Assembly (NCBI RefSeq): GCF_003219795.1
Contig: NZ_QJVC01000004.1
Coordinates: 62,001 to 126,000 of the forward strand
Direction: 5' to 3'
Length of the DNA: 64,000 nucleotides
Source: Arthrobacter psychrolactophilus
Lineage (GTDB): Bacteria; Actinomycetota; Actinomycetes; Actinomycetales; Micrococcaceae
Part shown: positions 53,571-61,387 of the stretch, piece by piece
How the letters are laid out: every line of letters starts with the position of its first letter
Position numbering within the stretch: position 1 is the first letter of the stretch
The notes under the pieces: model-generated
What the model was told of the DNA's origin: nothing
Databases searched by the model: none
Seen by the model: the letters and a program-made list of their open reading frames with translations, nothing else
Translations under genes and position numbers: made by a program

Positions 53571-54431
53571 TTACTTGACGGCGCCACCGGTTGCGCCGGC
53601 CGCAATGTATTTCTGTGCCACGACGAGCAGCACGATCGCCGGTAGGGAAGAGAGCACCGCGGTGGCCATGACGGCACTCCAGTTGGAGACCTGCGTGCCG
53701 AGGTACTGGTAGATACCGAGCGTGACGGGACGGATTTCATCTGTCGTTGTCAGAGTCAAGGCGAACAAGAAATCGCTCCATGCGAACAGGAAGGCAAAGA
53801 GACCCGCGGTGATGAGCGCGTTCTTGGCGATGGGCAAGGCGATCGAGATGAACGCCCTGAGTTGACCCGCACCATCCACGCGTGCCGCCTCAATGATCGA
53901 GGCCGGGATACTCATCATGGAGGCTCGCATGATCAAGATCGCGAACGGAATGGCGTGGCTGGCATCGGCCAGAATCAGACCCGGGATCGAGTTCAAGAGT
54001 CCCAGATTGTTGTAAGCCGCGTAGAGCGCATTGGCAATCACGACGCCGGGAATCATCTGCGCGATCAGAATCGCCAGAAGCGCCCAGCTGATCCAACGGA
54101 ATTTGAACTGCGCCAACGCGTAAGCGGCGGGAGCGGCGATCAGGAGCGTCACCACCACGGTACCCATGGCAATGATGAGGCTTGTCAGCAGGTTTTTACC
54201 CTGGTCGGCGATGGCCTTTTCATATCCCGCAAAACTCGGGTTCCAGGGGAAAAAGTCTGCCGAAAGGGTGTTGCCGGAGGGTTGTAGTGATGCGTTGACC
54301 ATCCAGTAAATGGGGAACAGCATGATGGCAAGGAAGATGAATCCCAAGACGGTGGAGCCGCGAGTTTTAAAGGCTCGACGCCGGATCGCACCTTGGCGCA
54401 TATCTGATGGGTTGAGCTGTGCAGTAGTCAT
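53571..54431 (-). CDS. carbohydrate ABC transporter permease (MalG type)
   Basis: A 286-aa permease of the CUT1 group, six membrane segments, EAA loop 'IPASIIEAARVDGAGQLRA'. It lies 9 nt after the partner permease. As in the first locus no ATPase is encoded nearby. It should import the disaccharide handled by the ThuA/oxidoreductase pair. Confidence 0.92.
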   Translation of the reverse strand: MTTAQLNPSDMRQGAIRRRAFKTRGSTVLGFIFLAIMLFPIYWMVNASLQPSGNTLSADFFPWNPSFAGYEKAIADQGKNLLTSLIIAMGTVVVTLLIAAPAAYALAQFKFRWISWALLAILIAQMIPGVVIANALYAAYNNLGLLNSIPGLILADASHAIPFAILIMRASMMSIPASIIEAARVDGAGQLRAFISIALPIAKNALITAGLFAFLFAWSDFLFALTLTTTDEIRPVTLGIYQYLGTQVSNWSAVMATAVLSSLPAIVLLVVAQKYIAAGATGGAVK

Positions 54432-54440
54432 AAGATGCTC

Positions 54441-55400
54441 CTACTCATCAACAGCGCGGCGATTGGCGCGCAGGTAGATGACGGCGAATACGAGGGAAAT
54501 GACGATCAAGATGTTGGAGAACGCAGCACCCACACCGAACTCAAAATTGACGAAGGATTCCTGATAGGACCGCACCGCAATAGTTTGCGTTGCGTTGGCA
54601 GGGCCACCGTTGGTCAGACCGAGGATGATGTCCAAGACCTTGATGGTGTAAACAACTCCCAAGATCAAGACCACGCTGACCACCGGGCGCAGGTTGGGCC
54701 AGGTGATATGGCGGAAGGCTTTCCACCCGGTGGCGCCGTCCAGCTGCCCTGCCTCGTACAGCTCCGATGGAATGTCCTGAAGTCCGCCGTACAACAGCGT
54801 GACATTGAAGGGGATACCTACCCAGATGTTGACGAGGATGACGGCGATAAGTGCCACATCGGGGCTGGTCAGCCACGGGATGGCGGGGATACCGAACGTG
54901 CCCAGAAACTGGTTAAGAATTCCGGAATCCTGGTCAAGGATTGAGCGCCACGTGGCACTGGCCACGATCAGCGGCAACAACCATGGCAGCAAGAGCATGG
55001 CCCGCAAGAATCGGCTGAGCGGGAAGTTACGGTTGAAGAAGCAGGCTAGTGCCAAGCCAATGGCGAACTGGCCAACAATGGAGATGATCGTAAACAGGGC
55101 CGTGTTGAGCAGTGCCGGGGCGAACAGATTTGAGCTGATGACCGTGGCGTAGTTCTGCAAACCAACCCACGGGGCTTCGCCCGTAAAGAAGGTCTTAGTG
55201 GTGTAATCCTGCAGGCTCATGACGAGGTTCTTGATGACAGGGTAGCCAAAGAACAACGCCATATAGAGCCCCGCCGGGACCACGAACATAATCTTGGCGA
55301 TGTTCTCGCGCGCCCAAAAACTCTGGCGCGGTCGAAGAGTCGGTGTGTCTATTTTCTTGCTGGCCCGAGTCACGGGGGCATCCGTTGAAAGGGAAGTCAT
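54441..55400 (-). CDS. sugar ABC transporter permease (MalF type)
   Basis: A 319-aa permease, six membrane segments, EAA loop 'IPSELYEAGQLDGATGWKA', with a short cytoplasmic N-terminal part ('KKIDTPTLRPRQSFW'). It follows the binding-protein gene after a 60-nt gap with a hairpin at 55413. It forms the importer membrane pair with the next gene. Confidence 0.92.
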   Translation of the reverse strand: MTSLSTDAPVTRASKKIDTPTLRPRQSFWARENIAKIMFVVPAGLYMALFFGYPVIKNLVMSLQDYTTKTFFTGEAPWVGLQNYATVISSNLFAPALLNTALFTIISIVGQFAIGLALACFFNRNFPLSRFLRAMLLLPWLLPLIVASATWRSILDQDSGILNQFLGTFGIPAIPWLTSPDVALIAVILVNIWVGIPFNVTLLYGGLQDIPSELYEAGQLDGATGWKAFRHITWPNLRPVVSVVLILGVVYTIKVLDIILGLTNGGPANATQTIAVRSYQESFVNFEFGVGAAFSNILIVISLVFAVIYLRANRRAVDE

Positions 55401-55412
55401 GGTGGCCTCTCT

Positions 55413-55442
55413 GCCGGTTCCGCATCAGTGTGCGGAACCGGC
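55413..55442 (-). terminator. hairpin between binding-protein and permease genes
   Basis: A 12-bp stem GCCGGTTCCGCA (55413-55424 and 55431-55442), 6-nt loop, no U-run, 18 nt after the binding-protein stop. It corresponds in place to the hairpin at 26915-26949 and probably sets the binding protein to permease ratio. Confidence 0.7.
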
Positions 55443-55460
55443 GTCGAAATAGTGGTGCTG

Positions 55461-56687
55461 CTAGCCCTTGGCAGCCTGGGCGAAGGCCTCATCAACGGTG
55501 GCCTTGTCCGTCAGCGCCAGCTGGATGGCCGTGTAAATTTCGGTGGCAGCCTTGGGCCATTCGGCGCCGAGGTTACCCGTGCGTGAACGGGCGTTAGCGA
55601 TCTGCTCCGTGAACGATTCCATATCCGGCATCTTCTCGACATAGGCCTTAGCCAGCTCCGGCTTGGTGGGTACGGTGTAGCGTTCGCTACCCAAATTCAC
55701 CTGGTTGTCATCGGAGGTGAAGCAGCTGATGAACTCGGCGGCCTTGGCCTGCTTGTCCTTGTTACCTGTCTGCGGGATGGTCCAAACCTCGCCTCCCAAC
55801 GGAGCGGTGGGCGTCTGGCCGGTCTTGTTGATCGGCACCTGAACAGATCCCCATTCAAGGGCAGAATCATCGTTCAGTGCGGGGATCTGCCACGGACCAT
55901 TGATCATCATGGCTGCCTTGCCTGCCATGAACTGATCCTTGACGTCGCCCTGGCCCCAGTTGATGGCACCCTTGGAGACCGAACCGCTGCTGACCAGATC
56001 CTTCCAGAGCTGCAGGGCTTCCTTGTTTTCCGGGGAATCCAAGGTGGTTTCGCTGCCGCCATTGGTCCACATGAACGGCAGGAACTGCCATGCGCCCTCG
56101 TACGTGGCGATCGCGGAGAACGCCAAACCGTACTGGTCGCCCTTGGTCAGCGCTGCTGCGGTCGTCTTCAATTCGTCCCAGGTGGTGGGAGGCGTCAAAC
56201 CAGCGTCGGACAGGAGCTTCTTGTTGTAGAACAGACCTAGGGTGTTGGCCGTCGGAGCCAGCCCGTAGACCTCACCTTCGTAGGTGCCGGCGTCGAGCAT
56301 GCCCTGCGCAAAACCTGAGGTGTCCACGTTAAAGTCGCTCAGCGGGGCGAGACCACCGGTGGAGGCAATTTCCTGCACATCAGGGTTGTCCAACATCAAG
56401 ATATCGGGAAGCGTCTTCGAGGACGACTTCTGCAGAACCTTCTGAATGAGGTCCTTGCCGGGGACAACTTCACGGGTAATCGTGACGCCAATATCGGCGG
56501 CACACTTATCGATGGCCGTCTGGATCAGGCCCTTGTCTGGATCGTTGTTGTAGTAATCCATGAGCGTCAGGGAGGTGGCGTCACCGGAGGAGCTGCCACC
56601 ACCGCCTCCGCAGGCCGTTAGGACGAACGGCGCAACTGCCGCCAGGGCCAAGATCTTGGTAAGGCGGGTCTTCGTTGGGGTTTTCAC
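55461..56687 (-). CDS. extracellular solute-binding lipoprotein (sugar)
   Basis: A 408-aa family-1 binding protein. The GTG at 56687 is chosen because AAAGGAG lies 6 nt upstream; the longer frame adds an unlikely N-terminus. The lipobox 'VLTAC' gives Cys26, followed by a Gly/Ser linker 'GGGGGSSSGD'. The mature part contains 'GLTPPTTWDELKTTAAAL' as in the first locus's protein. It is the first gene of the importer operon, divergent from the LacI gene, with two CRE-like operators between them. Confidence 0.92.
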   Translation of the reverse strand: MKTPTKTRLTKILALAAVAPFVLTACGGGGGSSSGDATSLTLMDYYNNDPDKGLIQTAIDKCAADIGVTITREVVPGKDLIQKVLQKSSSKTLPDILMLDNPDVQEIASTGGLAPLSDFNVDTSGFAQGMLDAGTYEGEVYGLAPTANTLGLFYNKKLLSDAGLTPPTTWDELKTTAAALTKGDQYGLAFSAIATYEGAWQFLPFMWTNGGSETTLDSPENKEALQLWKDLVSSGSVSKGAINWGQGDVKDQFMAGKAAMMINGPWQIPALNDDSALEWGSVQVPINKTGQTPTAPLGGEVWTIPQTGNKDKQAKAAEFISCFTSDDNQVNLGSERYTVPTKPELAKAYVEKMPDMESFTEQIANARSRTGNLGAEWPKAATEIYTAIQLALTDKATVDEAFAQAAKG

Positions 56688-56803
56688 GTGTAGCTCCTTT
56701 GCTCGATTGCGTGATGTGGGCGCTTCCTTTCGAGGCTTCGCCGCCGCATTCTGTCGGGTGGCGATGGACTCTCTGCTGGTCATTGCAGTCGGAATCCCTC
56801 AAA

Positions 56804-56819
56804 AGTAAAGCGCTTTACT
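56804..56819. promoter_or_regulatory. LacI-family operator 1
   Basis: The 16-bp perfect palindrome AGTAAAGCGCTTTACT. The core TAAAGCGCTTTA has the central CG and half-sites typical of LacI-family sites. It lies 116 nt upstream of the binding-protein GTG. Confidence 0.8.
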
Positions 56820-56872
56820 GCTGGTGTGATATCGATCATGCCGTTACCGCGGCGTCGATGTCAAGAGAAAAT

Positions 56873-56884
56873 TAAAGCGCTTTA
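56873..56884. promoter_or_regulatory. LacI-family operator 2
   Basis: TAAAGCGCTTTA, a second copy of the same palindrome, 67 bp from the first (centre to centre) and 80 nt upstream of the LacI start. Two sites in the divergent gap suggest joint control of the importer and autoregulation, possibly with DNA looping. Confidence 0.78.
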
Positions 56885-56963
56885 CTTTGTTTCGTCAACG
56901 CGTCACACTTTGACTAGAGTCGAGTGCGGTAGCTTTGACCCCAGAGCAACTGGGAGGAGCAAC

Positions 56964-57989
56964 GTGGCAACCATGCAAGATGTCGCCAATCTGGCGAACG
57001 TGTCCTTGGCGACCGTGTCATTTACCATCAACAATTCAAAGCCCGTTTCGCCTAAAACCCGGGCAAAAGTGGAACAGGCCATGAAGGAGCTGAACTATCG
57101 CCGCAATGCCGTGGGCAGCGCTTTAGCACGAGGCCGCACTCATGTTTTGGCGCTTCTCTATCCCGCATTGCAGCACCGCCTCTCCCCCACCTCGGTACGC
57201 TTTTTCACCAGCGCAGCAGATCAAGCCCGACTTCGTGGCTACAATCTCGTCCTCTGGCCCATGAGTAATGAAGCGGAGGCTGTCACCGAGCTGACATCCT
57301 CCGGCCTGGTCGACGGCGTCGTCCTCATGGAGGTCCAGCTCGACGACCCGCGCGTCACGGAGCTCTCCCGAAGCAACATTCCCTTTGCGCTCATCGGCCG
57401 CACCCGAGACACCACGGGGATTCCTTTTGTTGACGTCAATTTCGAATCCGCGGTAGAAACTGCCGTCGACCGATTGATTCAATTGGGCCACACCAACCTG
57501 GTGCTCGTTGACGGCGGCGGTGGTGATCAGCTGCTTGGCGGCTACGGTCCGGTCGCGCGAACCCGCAAGGCTTTTGGTGAGGTCACGGCTCAGCGCGGCC
57601 TCTCCGCAGCCATCATGAGTGGCCTGCATTCATCGGCGGGAGGGCGAGATCTGGCCAAGGAATTTGCCGCGCAACACCCTGACACCACGGGCGTGTTGAT
57701 CATGAATGAGCATGCCGGTCCGGGCTTTGTCGCCGGGCTGCAACAAGCCGGTTACCGCTTGCCGCGGGACATTTCCGTTCTGGCCATCGCCTCGTCGGTA
57801 GACACGGCCAGCATGGCAGAGCCGGAAATGGCGGTCCTGATCTCCCCCGCAGACGAACTTGGCCGGCTCGGCGTCGATGCGCTTATCGACCAAATCGATA
57901 AGAAGGACGATCCGCTCCCGCAGCTCTTGATCGAGTGCACCTACTCCCCCGGCGCAACCATGGGTAAGGCGCCCCGCAAGAAGCCTTAG
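56964..57989 (+). CDS. LacI-family transcriptional regulator
   Basis: A 341-aa regulator. The helix-turn-helix is 'MQDVANLANVSLATVSFTIN' (4-23), followed by a sugar-binding domain with 'LVDGVVLMEVQLDD' and 'NIPFALIGRTRDTTG'. The GTG at 56964 follows GGAGGAG at a proper distance; the longer frame would overlap the operators. It is divergent from the importer operon and very likely binds the two palindromes in between. It converges with the MarR gene, 7 nt apart. Confidence 0.93.
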   Translation: MATMQDVANLANVSLATVSFTINNSKPVSPKTRAKVEQAMKELNYRRNAVGSALARGRTHVLALLYPALQHRLSPTSVRFFTSAADQARLRGYNLVLWPMSNEAEAVTELTSSGLVDGVVLMEVQLDDPRVTELSRSNIPFALIGRTRDTTGIPFVDVNFESAVETAVDRLIQLGHTNLVLVDGGGGDQLLGGYGPVARTRKAFGEVTAQRGLSAAIMSGLHSSAGGRDLAKEFAAQHPDTTGVLIMNEHAGPGFVAGLQQAGYRLPRDISVLAIASSVDTASMAEPEMAVLISPADELGRLGVDALIDQIDKKDDPLPQLLIECTYSPGATMGKAPRKKP

Positions 57990-57996
57990 CGGGCAG

Positions 57997-58515
57997 CTAT
58001 TTCTTGCCGGTTCCGAGCATTTCCTCCATGGCCTCGCACGCACCCAGGCCATGGTCGACGGCGGCCGGCTCGGCACATGCGACGCGCCGCAGGAGGGAGC
58101 GGAACACCTCACGCTCGTCCTCTGCAAGGACGCCAAGCACCACATCTTCTGCTCCGAGGACGTCGTGCTGCAATTTTTCTAGCGCCTTTCGCCCGGCGTG
58201 TGTGGCGACGACGATGCGGGCGCGGCGATCCGCGGGATTCAGCTGGCGCTCCACAAGACCGGCTTTCACGAAGTCATCGATGAGGTAGGTCATGACGGTT
58301 CGATCAATCCCCAAATGCTGTGCCAATGCCAATTGATTGGGCTGTTCGCCACTCACCACGGCCACTAGGACCTGATAGCCGCGCGGGCCGTGTGGAAACT
58401 CCCCCATGGCCGCCGTCGAGGCATTTTGGTAGTTGCGCACCAACACACCCAACGTCCACCCAAAGTCCTTCTGGGACTCCACGGACGAGGATGCGAATGC
58501 GGTGTTATTGCTCAT
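57997..58515 (-). CDS. MarR-family transcriptional regulator
   Basis: A 172-aa winged-helix regulator. The DNA-binding part is 'NQLALAQHLGIDRTVMTYLI' with the wing 'LVERQLNPADRRARIV'. The ATG at 58515 is preferred to one 7 codons upstream on general shape. It is divergent from the luciferase-like gene, and the gap holds a perfect palindrome, its probable operator. MarR proteins usually respond to small aromatic or oxidising compounds, which fits the regulated redox genes. Confidence 0.9.
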   Translation of the reverse strand: MSNNTAFASSSVESQKDFGWTLGVLVRNYQNASTAAMGEFPHGPRGYQVLVAVVSGEQPNQLALAQHLGIDRTVMTYLIDDFVKAGLVERQLNPADRRARIVVATHAGRKALEKLQHDVLGAEDVVLGVLAEDEREVFRSLLRRVACAEPAAVDHGLGACEAMEEMLGTGKK

Positions 58516-58547
58516 GGAAACATCATAACGGAACAATCAGCTTTACA

Positions 58548-58576
58548 ACAGATCATATTTGAGTAATATGATCTGT
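58548..58576. promoter_or_regulatory. MarR operator candidate
   Basis: An 11-bp perfect inverted repeat ACAGATCATAT (58548-58558) and ATATGATCTGT (58566-58576) with a 7-nt spacer, in the divergent gap between MarR and the luciferase-like gene. The AT-rich ATCATATT half-site is typical for MarR-family proteins. Confidence 0.8.
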
Positions 58577-58624
58577 AAAGCAACACATATTGTGATTGTG
58601 GCATTGGACGATGAGGAGCATTCG

Positions 58625-59683
58625 ATGGAACTTGGTATCTACAGCTTTGGCGACATCCATGCTGACCCCGCAACCGGCGCCCGTGTCAGCCCCCAGCAAA
58701 GCATGGCCGATCTTCTGGAACGTGCCCGCTTAGCTGACGAGGTGGGTCTGGACTACTTCGGCATCGGCGAACATCACCGCAAGGAATACTCCGTCTCGTC
58801 CATTGCTCCCGTCTTGGCCGCCGCCGCTGCACAGACCAAGAACATCAAGCTTGGCTCTGCCGTCACGGTGCTGAGCACCGAGGACCCGGTCCGCGTTTAC
58901 CAACAGTTCTCCACGATTGACCTCATCTCGGGCGGCCGCGCCGAACTGACGGCCGGTCGCGGCTCCTTCATTGAGTCCTACCCGCTCTTTGGCGCCGACC
59001 TCAACGATTACGAGGAACTGTATGAGGAGAAAATCGCGCTCCTCCTCGGACTCAACGAGGCAGGCCGCAAGGAAGCCCCCATCACCTGGAGCGGCAAATT
59101 CCGCCCCGCCTTGGACAATGCCACCATCTACCCGCGCCCGGTAGACAACGACCTCGATATCTGGATCGCCACGGGCGGCACGCCCAGCTCAACGGCCCGG
59201 GCCGCAACCCTCGGCACCAACGTCATCTACGCACTCCTCGGCGGGGCTGTCAGCAACTTCGCCCGCCACGCGCAGCTCTTCCGGGCCGGGGCAGCCCAAG
59301 CCGGGCACGACGCCAAGGCACTCAAGGTGGGGGTCAGCGCCGTCGGACTTATTGCAAAAGGTGGTGCCGCGGACACCTTCTACCCCTACTGGCGCCGCGT
59401 CATGGACGACATTTCCCGCGAGCGCGGCTTCTCCTCGCCCAACCGTATTAGCTACAACATGCAGACGGCGCCCTCGGGAGCCATCTATGCCGGTAACCCT
59501 GAGCAAGTTGCGGAGAAGATCCTGCTGACGCACCAGCATATGGGCCATAATCGCCACATTCTCGAGATGGACCTGGCCTCCGTGCCGCAGAAGGACATCT
59601 TGAAATCCATTGAACTTTTCGGCACCGAGGTCAAGCCCTTGATCGACGCCGAACTCGGAACCACCAAGGAGAACGCAGCATGA
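58625..59683 (+). CDS. LLM class flavin-dependent oxidoreductase
   Basis: A 352-aa luciferase-like protein with 'ELGIYSFGDIHADP' at the N-terminus, 'RLADEVGLDYFGIGEHH', 'LGSAVTVLSTEDPVRVYQQ', 'ELTAGRGSFIESYPLFG' and 'LDIWIATGGTPSS'. The ATG at 58625 has GAGGAG upstream; a longer frame starts inside the MarR palindrome. It uses FMN or F420. The gene overlaps the next, an F420-dependent NADP reductase-like gene, by 4 nt, which hints at a shared reduced cofactor. Confidence 0.9.
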   Translation: MELGIYSFGDIHADPATGARVSPQQSMADLLERARLADEVGLDYFGIGEHHRKEYSVSSIAPVLAAAAAQTKNIKLGSAVTVLSTEDPVRVYQQFSTIDLISGGRAELTAGRGSFIESYPLFGADLNDYEELYEEKIALLLGLNEAGRKEAPITWSGKFRPALDNATIYPRPVDNDLDIWIATGGTPSSTARAATLGTNVIYALLGGAVSNFARHAQLFRAGAAQAGHDAKALKVGVSAVGLIAKGGAADTFYPYWRRVMDDISRERGFSSPNRISYNMQTAPSGAIYAGNPEQVAEKILLTHQHMGHNRHILEMDLASVPQKDILKSIELFGTEVKPLIDAELGTTKENAA

Positions 59684-60345
59684 GCACCCAAACTATTGGC
59701 ATTCTCGGCGCAGGCAAGGTCGGCACGGGCGTTGCCCGCCAGGCACTTCTCGCCGGGTACCGCGTCCTGATCGCTGGCTCCGGAGACCCGAAGAAGATTG
59801 ATCTGATTGTGTCCGTCATGGCGCCCGGGGCGATTGCGGTCACCGCCGAGCAGGCCATGGCCGAGGCCGATCTTGTGGTGCTCTCCGTTCCGTTGCACAA
59901 GTTCCGCACCCTAGATCCGGCCGGCCTGAACGGCAAGCACGTGCTGGACACTATGAACTACTGGCGCGACACCAACGGTGACATGCCGGAATTGGCGGAT
60001 GCGCCGTCGAGCTCGGAGATGGTACTGGCCCACATCCCGGGCGCGCGCCTGGCCAAGTCGTTGAACCACATTGGTTACCACGAGCTGGAGCTCGACGCGC
60101 GGCCGGACGGATCAGCGGACCGGCGGGCCTTGGCGGTGGTCTCGGACGATGACGACACCCGCGCGCTGGTCCTGGACTTTGTGGAGCGCCTTGGTTTTGA
60201 CGCGGTCGACGCCGGCCCCCTCAGCAATGGGACAGCCTTCGAACCCGATACCCCGATCTTCACGGGTTCCTACACAGCACCCGCGTTGGAAGCGGAGCTC
60301 GTGGCACATCTGGCTGAACGCGGCGAGCTGACAACCTCCCGCTAG
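59680..60345 (+). CDS. NADPH-dependent F420 reductase-like protein
   Basis: A 221-aa protein with an N-terminal dinucleotide-binding motif 'IGILGAGKVGTGVARQ' (6-21) and a fold like F420H2:NADP oxidoreductase (FNO), including 'DLVVLSVPLHKFRTL' and 'VLDTMNYWRDTNG'. It could supply reduced cofactor to the luciferase-like enzyme, or be a different NADP-binding redox protein. It overlaps the luciferase-like gene by 4 nt at its start and the convergent OsmC gene by 4 nt at its end. Confidence 0.8.
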   Translation: MSTQTIGILGAGKVGTGVARQALLAGYRVLIAGSGDPKKIDLIVSVMAPGAIAVTAEQAMAEADLVVLSVPLHKFRTLDPAGLNGKHVLDTMNYWRDTNGDMPELADAPSSSEMVLAHIPGARLAKSLNHIGYHELELDARPDGSADRRALAVVSDDDDTRALVLDFVERLGFDAVDAGPLSNGTAFEPDTPIFTGSYTAPALEAELVAHLAERGELTTSR

Positions 60346-60884
60346 ACCTTCGCGATGACCGTGCTGAACGGCGTCGCATTGCTGAACAGGTCCTGCACGG
60401 GGCAGCGAGCCTCTACCGTGCGAGCCAATTCTTCGTAGCGTTCCTGCGATTCCGGTCCCGTGATGTTGACGGTCAAGCGGATGTCACTGAAGCCGGGTCG
60501 GATGCTCGCATCGATGCCGAAGAGGCCGCGGACGTCCAGATCTCCCTCGGCGTCGATCGAGATGTCGTCCACCTGGATGCCCAACTGCTCGGCGTAGAGG
60601 CGGTACACCACGACCTGGCAGGAGATGACGGCGCCCAGCGCGTATTCCACGGGGCTGGCGGCGGTGTCGTCGCCGGCCAATGCCGCGGGCTCGTCCACCG
60701 TGAACTGGTGCTTGCCGGCGCTGATCCGCGTGGCCACCGAGCCCACTCCGACGCCGGCCACCTTGTACGTGAGCTTCGCGCTGTCCGGGTTCGAGCCAAT
60801 CCGCTCGCCCCAGGCCGCGCCTGCATCACCCAATCGGGCTGAGCGTTCTGCGGCGTCGTTGATCAAAGTTGTTGCTTCAGACAT
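60342..60884 (-). CDS. OsmC-family protein
   Basis: A 180-aa OsmC/Ohr-fold protein, a thiol-dependent peroxidase family. The two cysteines expected are present: Cys89 in 'GAVISCQVVVYRLYAE' and Cys161 in 'EARCPVQDLFSN'. The ATG at 60884, with GAAGGA upstream, is used rather than a longer frame. It ends convergent with the F420-reductase-like gene (4-nt overlap). A role in organic peroxide detoxification fits the redox neighbours but is not shown. Confidence 0.88.
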   Translation of the reverse strand: MSEATTLINDAAERSARLGDAGAAWGERIGSNPDSAKLTYKVAGVGVGSVATRISAGKHQFTVDEPAALAGDDTAASPVEYALGAVISCQVVVYRLYAEQLGIQVDDISIDAEGDLDVRGLFGIDASIRPGFSDIRLTVNITGPESQERYEELARTVEARCPVQDLFSNATPFSTVIAKV

Positions 60885-61387
60885 GGTTTTCCTTCGTGTG
60901 AAGGCGAGTGCTGAGCACCGCGCCATACTTACGCCCGCGACTGGTGCCGAGACGCCGAATCTTCACCTGGGGCACCCCACTATGGTTGCGAGGGTTGCCG
61001 TTCGACCGGCCAGGGCCACGTGGTCGAAACTCTTGATTCTGCTCATCAGTGTGCCCGCCCCGCGCCGCCGGCTTCAAGCGTTTCGTCATCTGCGGCAACA
61101 TTCCCAAGCACGACGTCGGACACCTCCTCCCAGCCTTCCCCGCGTCCCAGCCGCCTAACCCCACAAGAAAGCGCCCCTTCCCATACAACCGCCCTGTAAA
61201 CCCGTTGAGCCGCCACATAATGCCCTTTAGAACGTTCTAAAGGGCATTAGGTGGCGACTCAACGTGAGGAATAAGGGAGCATCAGGTTCTGTGACGAGAA
61301 AGGCCAACCGGGAGGCCCGAACGTGCGCTGGGGAGACGCGTGCCACGCCCGTCCGGCGGGCCGCTGGAAGCAACTTAAGATGGAACT
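60885..61387. other. 503-bp divergent gap before the ABC-F gene
   Basis: No gene supported: the small frames here lack ribosome-binding sites and typical composition. It holds the OsmC promoter, the class I palindrome at 61204-61263 and, at its right end, TAAGAT (61376-61381) six bases before the ABC-F ATG, which would give a leaderless message. Confidence 0.5.
61204..61263. repeat. long palindrome, class I, copy 3
   Basis: A 60-bp inverted repeat with two mismatched pairs, centred on TTTAGAACGTTCTAAA as at 44217-44280; the outer arms (GTTGAGCCGCCACAT) resemble the other copies. It lies between two genes that start away from it, so it is not a terminator of either neighbouring gene. Confidence 0.85.

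Noticed and set aside
60877-61218. A 113-codon minus-strand frame in the gap before the ABC-F gene
   Set aside because: No ribosome-binding site, basic random-looking composition, and it would overlap the OsmC start.
61204-61263. Simple intrinsic terminator
   Set aside because: Both neighbouring genes are transcribed away from it and no U-run follows; it fits the dispersed palindrome family better.
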